A stretch of DNA of 5,486 nucleotides from Proteobacteria bacterium UBA4575. GTDB lineage: Bacteria > Pseudomonadota > Gammaproteobacteria > UBA4575. Both the position numbers and the translations under genes were made by a program. How positions within the stretch are numbered: position 1 is the first letter of the stretch; the number at the start of each line of letters is the position of its first letter. The stretch covers positions 3,610 to 9,095 of the forward strand of contig DGKH01000005.1 of assembly GCA_002386945.1 (NCBI GenBank), written 5' to 3'. The notes under the pieces were generated by a model, which saw only the letters and a program-made list of their open reading frames with translations, made no database searches and was not told where the DNA came from. Below are positions 1-5,486 of the stretch, one piece after another.

Positions 1-56
1 ACACTATTTTTGGCTTCTATTGAGCAAGATATTACCTAGCGACTGGTGAGTACTCA
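1..56. other. Spacer beyond thiC; possible 3' end of an unidentified plus-strand gene
   Basis: On the plus strand two frames stay open from the window edge. One ends at TAG 37-39 (translation TLFLASIEQDIT) and one at TGA 47-49 (HYFWLLLSKILPSDW). Either could be the tail of a gene convergent with thiC, but a dozen codons cannot distinguish coding from chance and neither tail is recognisable. No T-tract terminator for thiC is visible here. On the thiC strand the sequence after the stop is mixed, with only a short A-run near the edge. Confidence 0.25.

Positions 57-57
<1 letters not shown>
46..57. repeat. 12-nt perfect palindrome touching the thiC stop
   Basis: GTGAGTACTCAC is a perfect dyad whose last base is the first base of the thiC stop triplet as read on the plus strand. 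On the thiC strand the sequence is TAG, then TGA in frame, then the rest of the palindrome, so thiC ends in a tandem stop inside a dyad. As RNA it would fold at best into a short stem with a 4-base loop. No U-run follows, so it is not a convincing intrinsic terminator. Confidence 0.5.
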
Positions 58-1994
<1,937 letters not shown>

Positions 1995-2002
1995 TTAGGG
2001 TG

Positions 2003-2030
2003 ACTATAACCTCTATTTAAGTCTTTTCAA
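2003..2030 (-). promoter_or_regulatory. Predicted sigma-70 promoter for thiC
   Basis: Read on the minus strand, TTGAAA (2030-2025, five of six to the -35 consensus) is followed after 16 bases by TATAGT (2008-2003, five of six to the -10 consensus). Transcription would start near 1996, giving a leader of about 32 bases to the first thiC ATG. This is too short to hold a TPP riboswitch aptamer. Spacing and position fit well, but this is a pattern call only. Confidence 0.6.
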
Positions 2031-2048
2031 TAGTGAAACTTTGTGCAA

Positions 2049-2077
2049 TTACTATGCAGGACTTAATTCGGTATGAT
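2049..2077 (+). promoter_or_regulatory. Candidate promoter for the rhodanese-tolC operon
   Basis: TATGAT (2072-2077, five of six to the -10 consensus) lies 17 bases after TTACTA (2049-2054, a poor -35). If used, transcription would begin near 2084 and the rhodanese could not start at the in-frame GTG 2033 or ATG 2054. It would start at TTG 2120 or ATG 2135. The strength rests almost entirely on the -10 and its spacing to the better-placed ribosome site. Confidence 0.4.
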
Positions 2078-2108
2078 ATCGCGCAGATAGAGGCTTATCA
2101 GCCAAACC

Positions 2109-2122
2109 GGAGTAGTGTTTTG
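2109..2122 (+). promoter_or_regulatory. Shine-Dalgarno supporting a TTG start for the rhodanese gene
   Basis: GGAG at 2109-2112 sits 7 bases before TTG 2120-2122. It is the best ribosome site near any in-frame start of this gene. GTG 2033 and ATG 2054 have none, and ATG 2135 has only a weak GAG 10 bases upstream. Confidence 0.45.
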
Positions 2123-2446
2123 AGTTTTACTGAAATGTCAGCGTTAGAGCTGCAACAGCACCTAGAAGATTCGGCCAACCAACCCATCCTTTTAGATGTG
2201 CGTGAGGCCTGGGAGCTTGAGAAATGTCAGCTACCCCATACTGTACATGTACCCATGCGTGAAATCCCCAGTACTCTCGACCAGTTTGACCTTGACGCCG
2301 AAATCGTAATCATTTGTCATCATGGTATTCGCAGCCGTGCGGTAGCAAACTACATGGCCCAGCAAGATTTTTCGCGCGTCATAAATTTATCGGGCGGTAT
2401 AGATCAATGGGCCAAACAAGTTGACCCCAGTATGGCCAGCTATTAG
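2120..2446 (+). CDS. Single-domain rhodanese-like sulfurtransferase
   Basis: Rhodanese domains move sulfane sulfur through a cysteine persulfide; the physiological acceptor of this one is unknown. From TTG 2120 the product is about 108 residues, the usual size of a stand-alone GlpE/PspE-type domain. It shows LLDVREAWE (CDC25-like N-terminal strand), then VPMREIP, the active-site loop CHHGIRS with Cys66, and the closing NLSGGIDQW typical of the family. The catalytic cysteine is present, so it is probably active. The frame stays open back to GTG 2033 (137 aa), but the extra 29 residues (containing MQDLIRYDIAQIEAY) look unlike the family, lack a Shine-Dalgarno and would cover a candidate promoter; I therefore favour 2120, with ATG 2135 as alternative. 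No signal peptide is seen, so it is likely cytosolic. The stop TAG is followed in frame by TGA, and tolC starts 22 bases later, implying one transcript. Similar rhodanese genes precede tolC in other gammaproteobacteria, from memory. Confidence 0.9.
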   Translation: MSFTEMSALELQQHLEDSANQPILLDVREAWELEKCQLPHTVHVPMREIPSTLDQFDLDAEIVIICHHGIRSRAVANYMAQQDFSRVINLSGGIDQWAKQVDPSMASY

Positions 2447-2454
2447 TGATCACT
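2445..2454. repeat. 10-nt palindrome overlapping the rhodanese stop
   Basis: AGTGATCACT is a perfect dyad beginning inside the TAG stop (2444-2446) and containing the following in-frame TGA. It lies in the 22-base gap before tolC. It is too short for a terminator and should not block cotranscription. It resembles the TAGTGA-containing dyad at the thiC stop. Confidence 0.4.
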
Positions 2455-2468
2455 TAATGAGACATGCC

Positions 2469-3785
2469 ATGTATAAGTTCCTCTATATATTTACCCTATG
2501 CTTAGTAGCATCGCTCAACACATTGCAGGCTGAAGGTTTATCTGAGGTCTTTAACCAGGCCCTAGTGCGTGACACTCAGATTAGAGAGGCGCGGGCTAAT
2601 TTTGAGGCCAATGCCCTAGCCCGCCCCTTAGCGCGCGCTTCACTATTACCCCAAATCAGCCTAACGGCAGAAACCTCTGACAACTACATTAAGACCGTTG
2701 GTAATACCTTTGGCGTGCCAGGTTCATCAGCAGACTACAACTCACACGGTTTTTCCTTACGTCTAGACCAACCGCTATATAACCACAGTCTTTATGTGCA
2801 GCTACGGCAAGCGAAAAATATGGTAGCAAAAGCGCAGGCTGTATTAGATGCCAGCGAACAGGCTTTGATACTACGTGTGGCAGAGGCCTACTTTAATGTA
2901 CTTGGCGCTGAAGACACACTAACATTTGCTCGCTCTGAAAAAGAGGCGAGTCAACGCCAACATGAACAAGCCGAGATTCGCTTTGAAGTCGGACTGGCCG
3001 CGATCACTGATATGAAAGACGCACAGGCTGTCTATGACCAAGCAGTCGCCGCAGAGATTGATGCCAAGATCGCAGTTGAACTGGCACTGGATGAGCTTGC
3101 TGTCATCATTGGCGATCGCATTCAACAAGTAACGCCATTAGCTAACAAGATGGAATTAAGTCGACCCAACCCAGATTACATTGAAGATTGGGTGGAGACT
3201 GCTTTGCGGCAGAATCTTAGCCTGTTGATCAACAACTACGACACAAAAATTGCTAAACAAGAAATTGCTAAACGACAAGCGGGATATCTACCTACCCTCG
3301 ATATTATCGCCGCCTATACCGATAACGACACCGGCGGCATCAGTGGCTCACGCCACAGTAAAAGTTCACGCATTGGTCTCGAGTTATCCCTGCCTATCTT
3401 CCAGGGTGGTCGTACCTATTACACTAGCAAAGAAGGCGGCTACCTCTATCAGGCTGCACAGGAATCAAACGCTCAACTACGTCGAGAAGTGACCCGTGAT
3501 GCACGTACCGCCTATCACAACGTGGTGGCAGCGATTAGTCGCATTGAGGCATTTGCTAGGGCCACTGAATCATCTCAGTTAGCCGCTGAAGCAACTGAAC
3601 TTGGCTTTGAAGTGGGCACGCGTAATTCAGTCGATGTGCTGCTTGCACAACGGCGACTATTTCAAGCTAAGAGGAATCATGCTCGCGCACGTTATGATTA
3701 CTTAATCGACAGCCTTCGTTTAAAGCAGGCTGCCGGTATTTTAAGTAGTGCTGATTTGTTTGAGATTGAAGCTTGGCTGCAATAG
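2469..3785 (+). CDS. tolC: TolC-family outer-membrane efflux/secretion channel protein
   Basis: The product is the trimeric outer-membrane duct that completes tripartite drug efflux pumps and type I secretion systems; no inner-membrane or adaptor partner lies in the window. From ATG 2469 it is 438 residues. GAGA at 2459-2462 is a modest ribosome site. The start gives a clean signal peptide (YKF, hydrophobic core, cleavage probably after LQA at 21/22), whereas the frame's TTG at 2421 would put 16 odd residues before it. The TolC internal duplication is plain: LARASLLPQISL (54-65) pairs with LPTLDIIAAY (from 274), and FEVGLAAITDMKDAQA pairs with FEVGTRNSVDVLLAQR (380-395). LSLPIFQGG (306-314) precedes the second coiled-coil half. 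Relative to E. coli TolC, Arg367 and Asp371 are kept (R385, D389), but Tyr362 is Phe380 and Asp374 is Leu392. The dispensable E. coli C-terminal tail is absent. Closest class is type I secretion/TolC; paralogues of the same fold cannot be fully excluded. Confidence 0.93.
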   Translation: MYKFLYIFTLCLVASLNTLQAEGLSEVFNQALVRDTQIREARANFEANALARPLARASLLPQISLTAETSDNYIKTVGNTFGVPGSSADYNSHGFSLRLDQPLYNHSLYVQLRQAKNMVAKAQAVLDASEQALILRVAEAYFNVLGAEDTLTFARSEKEASQRQHEQAEIRFEVGLAAITDMKDAQAVYDQAVAAEIDAKIAVELALDELAVIIGDRIQQVTPLANKMELSRPNPDYIEDWVETALRQNLSLLINNYDTKIAKQEIAKRQAGYLPTLDIIAAYTDNDTGGISGSRHSKSSRIGLELSLPIFQGGRTYYTSKEGGYLYQAAQESNAQLRREVTRDARTAYHNVVAAISRIEAFARATESSQLAAEATELGFEVGTRNSVDVLLAQRRLFQAKRNHARARYDYLIDSLRLKQAAGILSSADLFEIEAWLQ

Positions 3786-3791
3786 CCAAGC
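3771..3791. terminator. Hairpin at the tolC stop codon, possible terminator
   Basis: GCTTGGCT (3771-3778) and AGCCAAGC (3784-3791) form a perfect 8-bp stem with a 5-base loop. The stem includes the last tolC codons and its TAG (3783-3785). No proper U-run follows on the plus strand (attaac). On the minus strand the stem is followed by TTCAATCTC, slightly U-rich, so it may serve ilvE readthrough as much as tolC. Together with the next hairpin it fills the convergent junction. Confidence 0.5.
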
Positions 3792-3793
3792 AT

Positions 3794-3817
3794 TAACGCC
3801 CTATACTACAGGCGTTA
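3794..3817. terminator. Hairpin at the ilvE stop codon, possible terminator
   Basis: TAACGCC (3794-3800) and GGCGTTA (3811-3817) form a perfect 7-bp stem with a 10-base loop. The loop contains the ilvE stop (3801-3803) and the right arm lies in the final ilvE codons. Neither strand has a strong U-run directly after the stem, so termination would be weak or Rho-assisted. It is well placed to stop tolC transcripts entering ilvE from the other side. Confidence 0.45.
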
Positions 3818-4724
3818 CCCAGTGCTGATATTTTTCAACTTCGCCATGCACGATCTGAAAGAACATGCTTTGCAGACGCTCAGTGATCGGGCCACGTGCA
3901 CCACAACCGATGGTGCGACCATCTAGCTCTCTAATCGGAGTCACTTCTGCAGCAGTCCCTGTGAAGAAGGCTTCATCCGCCACGTAAAACTCATCTCGTG
4001 TCATCTGCTTTTCAATCACGGGAATACCGAAATCAGCAGCGATTGAAAGAATTGTTTTTCGCGTAATACCATCCAGAGCAGACGTTAGAGATGGCGTTAC
4101 TAAACAACCATCTTTGATTAAAAATACGTTTTCACCACTACCTTCAGCAACATAACCCTGTGGGTCAAGTAACAGTGCCTCGTCATAACCATCACGATTA
4201 GCTTCTTGCAAGGCCAACATGGAATTAACGTAATGACCATTCACTTTTGCTTTACACATCGTAGTGTTCACATGGTGTCGGGTATAAGAAGACGTTCTAA
4301 CCTTGATGCCTTCTGCCAGTTTTTCCTTACCCATATACGCGCCCCATTCCCAACCAGCCACCATCACGTGAACCTTGAGGTTGTCAGCACGTAGACCCAT
4401 ACCTTCTGAGCCATAAAAACACATTGGACGGATATAGCCGAAGCGCACGCCATTCTGTTTAATCACATCAAGATGCGCTTGATTGATCTCATCCTGTGTA
4501 TATGGAATCTCCATGCCGATGATTTTTGCAGAGTTAAACAACCGCTGCGTATGATCTTGTAAACGAAATATAGATGGACCTTGCTTTGCATCATAGGCAC
4601 GCACACCTTCAAACACACCTGTACCGTAGTGCAAGGTATGTGTGAGCACATGTGTTTCAGCCGACCGCCAGTCTACTAACTCGCCATCATTCCAAATCAC
4701 ACCATCTCGATCAGACATCGACAT
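3801..4724 (-). CDS. ilvE: Branched-chain amino acid aminotransferase IlvE
   Basis: IlvE is a PLP-dependent class IV (D-amino-acid transaminase fold) enzyme that transfers the amino group of glutamate to the keto acids of valine, leucine and isoleucine in the last step of their synthesis. The product is 307 residues (E. coli about 309) and similar throughout. It shows IWNDGELVDW, HTLHYGTGVFEGVRAY (29-44), YIRPMCFYG, WEWGAYMG, the Schiff-base lysine Lys160 in CKAKVNGHY, the cofactor-site block AEGSGENVF with Glu194, the ALDGITR loop, and GTAAEVTPIRELDG (256-269). No key residue is missing. The bacterial-type YGTGVFEG/GTAAEVTPI pattern favours IlvE over 4-amino-4-deoxychorismate lyase or D-alanine transaminase. 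The ATG at 4724 is fixed by AGGAGT (4736-4731) 6 bases upstream; a second ATG two codons on is less well spaced. It lies downstream of glnE on the same strand, 75 bases away, with its own promoter candidate, and converges on tolC with a 15-base gap. Stop is TAG. Confidence 0.97.
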   Translation of the reverse strand: MSMSDRDGVIWNDGELVDWRSAETHVLTHTLHYGTGVFEGVRAYDAKQGPSIFRLQDHTQRLFNSAKIIGMEIPYTQDEINQAHLDVIKQNGVRFGYIRPMCFYGSEGMGLRADNLKVHVMVAGWEWGAYMGKEKLAEGIKVRTSSYTRHHVNTTMCKAKVNGHYVNSMLALQEANRDGYDEALLLDPQGYVAEGSGENVFLIKDGCLVTPSLTSALDGITRKTILSIAADFGIPVIEKQMTRDEFYVADEAFFTGTAAEVTPIRELDGRTIGCGARGPITERLQSMFFQIVHGEVEKYQHWVTPVV

Positions 4725-4736
4725 CTTCTAACTCCT
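4725..4736 (-). promoter_or_regulatory. Strong Shine-Dalgarno of ilvE
   Basis: On the minus strand AGGAGT (4736-4731) stands 6 bases before the ATG at 4724. It is the clearest ribosome site in the window and decides the ilvE start over the ATG two codons downstream. Confidence 0.85.
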
Positions 4737-4746
4737 AAACTCTTTT

Positions 4747-4775
4747 ATTATCAAAGTAACAAAAAACATTGTTAA
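4747..4775 (-). promoter_or_regulatory. Predicted sigma-70 promoter for ilvE
   Basis: On the minus strand TTAACA (4775-4770) and GATAAT (4752-4747) are each five of six to consensus and separated by exactly 17 AT-rich bases. Transcription would begin near 4740, leaving a leader of only about 16 bases that is nearly all Shine-Dalgarno. There is no room for a leader peptide or attenuator, so ilvE here is probably not controlled by attenuation. A short dyad, TAACAA/TTGTTA (4757-4762, 4769-4774), overlaps the -35 and spacer and could be an operator or chance. Confidence 0.65.
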
Positions 4776-4791
4776 CTCGCTTGCCAGTGAT

Positions 4792-4816
4792 CGCCTTATC
4801 TAATCTAGATAAGGCG
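4792..4816. terminator. Perfect 9-bp hairpin across the glnE stop codon
   Basis: CGCCTTATC (4792-4800) and GATAAGGCG (4808-4816) pair perfectly around a 7-base loop. The glnE stop (4800-4802) and final codons lie in the stem and loop. It is the strongest inverted repeat in the window. No U-run follows on the glnE strand (atcactggc), so it is not a standard intrinsic terminator. It may protect the mRNA 3' end or assist Rho-dependent ending before the separate ilvE promoter. Confidence 0.5.
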
Positions 4817-5486
4817 CAAAACACTTCTTCCAATACGCTTGCACTAATGCACGCTGCGCTGAAAAATCTGCATCGTCGACAGCACTTATTTGCTGTTCCT
4901 GCAAAGCCATACGGTGAGAAGTATTACGATATTGGCAATAAATCTCGCTCAAATCCTGCGCCATCTCAGGGGCGATAAAATCGGCCTCAGCAAGCATCGC
5001 GAACTGCCGTACATTATCTGAGTAACGACATAAGGCTGGCTCTCGGTGCGCATTTTCGAGAATCGCATATTGCACCATAAATTCAATATCAGTGATACCT
5101 CCCAAATCGTGTTTCAAATTAAACCGTAGAGGGTCTGTATTGCCTTTATTTAGGATCAATTTTTGCCGCATCGCCAGTACTTCCCGCGCTAGGACCTGCT
5201 GTTCTCGCGGCTGACACAGTACGTCACGTCGTAGTTGTTCGAAGGCTTGCACGATGCTTTCCTCACCAGCGACACAGCGTGCCCGCACCAAGGCCTGCAA
5301 CTCCCATAACCAAGCTCTGGAACGATAATATTCACGCATCGCTGGAAGTGTTGCGACTAGAGGTCCGGCATTACCATCTGGTCGCAAACGCAGATCGACT
5401 TCATACATCTGCCCAGATACCGTGCGCAAACTCAGCATGCGACTCAAACCCTGAGCCTTTCGGGTCAACTTGATCATCGCTGGGTC
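4800..5486 (-). CDS. glnE: Glutamine synthetase adenylyltransferase GlnE, C-terminal part (5' end outside window)
   Basis: GlnE adds AMP to glutamine synthetase (and removes it by its N-terminal half) in response to PII and glutamine, setting nitrogen assimilation. The frame is open to the window edge, so the Met at 5477 is internal (preceded by Asp-Pro-Ala) and only the last 228 of roughly 950 residues are present. They belong to the second, C-terminal nucleotidyltransferase domain, which carries the adenylylating activity. YEVDLRLRPDGNAGPLV holds the third catalytic aspartate (residue 31 of the fragment), followed by WELQALVRARCVAG, FNLKHDLGGITDIEFMVQY (from about 122), RYSDNVR and the closing helices ending QAYWKKCFAPYLD. 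These match the E. coli GlnE C-terminus closely. The upstream G-D-x-D part of the active site is outside the window. The gene precedes ilvE on the same strand, an order I recall from pseudomonads. Stop is TAG within a hairpin. Confidence 0.96.
   Translation of the reverse strand, partial: DPAMIKLTRKAQGLSRMLSLRTVSGQMYEVDLRLRPDGNAGPLVATLPAMREYYRSRAWLWELQALVRARCVAGEESIVQAFEQLRRDVLCQPREQQVLAREVLAMRQKLILNKGNTDPLRFNLKHDLGGITDIEFMVQYAILENAHREPALCRYSDNVRQFAMLAEADFIAPEMAQDLSEIYCQYRNTSHRMALQEQQISAVDDADFSAQRALVQAYWKKCFAPYLD

Noticed and set aside
2..49. Edge frame HYFWLLLSKILPSDW as the C-terminus of NudF (ADP-ribose pyrophosphatase), a known neighbour of thiC or tolC
   Set aside because: The only resemblance to the NudF tail is two tryptophans and some leucines, and the spacing is off by one. 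A second frame is equally open, so no identification is justified.
2421..2468. TTG 2421 as the start of tolC, overlapping the rhodanese gene by 26 bases
   Set aside because: It adds 16 residues (MTPVWPAISDHL...) ahead of a clean signal peptide and has no ribosome site. ATG 2469 has GAGA at the right distance and gives a normal export signal. ATG 2457 is possible but less well placed.
3247..3273. Two copies of AAATTGCTAAAC 15 bases apart in tolC
   Set aside because: They encode KIAKQ and EIAKR in one helix. The aligned E. coli segment before LPTLD has the same length, so this is not an inserted repeat but similar codons in a coiled coil.

Overview
The window reads as an ordinary housekeeping segment of a gammaproteobacterial chromosome. 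ThiC, IlvE and the C-terminal part of GlnE resemble the E. coli proteins almost end to end. The minus-strand order glnE then ilvE, and thiC beside a tolC-type gene, recall pseudomonad-like chromosomes (from memory, not searched). By eye the base composition is close to balanced and uniform, and coding is dense. I see no insertion sequence, phage gene, tRNA, rRNA or CRISPR array. Genus cannot be fixed from the sequence alone.

Layout, left to right: (1) 1-56, the end of the spacer beyond thiC, possibly with a few codons of an unidentified neighbour; (2) thiC on the minus strand, making the HMP-P half of thiamine; (3) a divergent control region of about 155 bp with a good promoter candidate facing thiC and another facing the rhodanese gene; (4) a probable two-gene plus-strand operon of a small single-domain rhodanese and a TolC-family outer-membrane channel; (5) a 15-base convergent junction holding two hairpins, one at each stop codon; (6) ilvE on the minus strand, with its own strong promoter candidate and Shine-Dalgarno; (7) the 3' end of glnE on the minus strand, cut by the right window edge. 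No gene-free stretch exceeds 300 bases.

The genes do not form a single pathway. thiC feeds thiamine pyrophosphate synthesis, and TPP is the cofactor of acetohydroxyacid synthase, which lies upstream of IlvE. IlvE uses glutamate as amino donor. GlnE adjusts glutamine synthetase, so ilvE and glnE both belong to nitrogen assimilation. The rhodanese and TolC genes are probably cotranscribed, but no shared function is evident.

I found no undescribed system. The points worth a second look are modest: all five genes end in TAG; an inverted repeat overlaps or encloses every one of those stops; thiC has no recognisable TPP riboswitch and no clear Shine-Dalgarno; the longest possible rhodanese frame is probably too long at its 5' end; and the TolC protein lacks one of the two aspartates that gate E. 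coli TolC.
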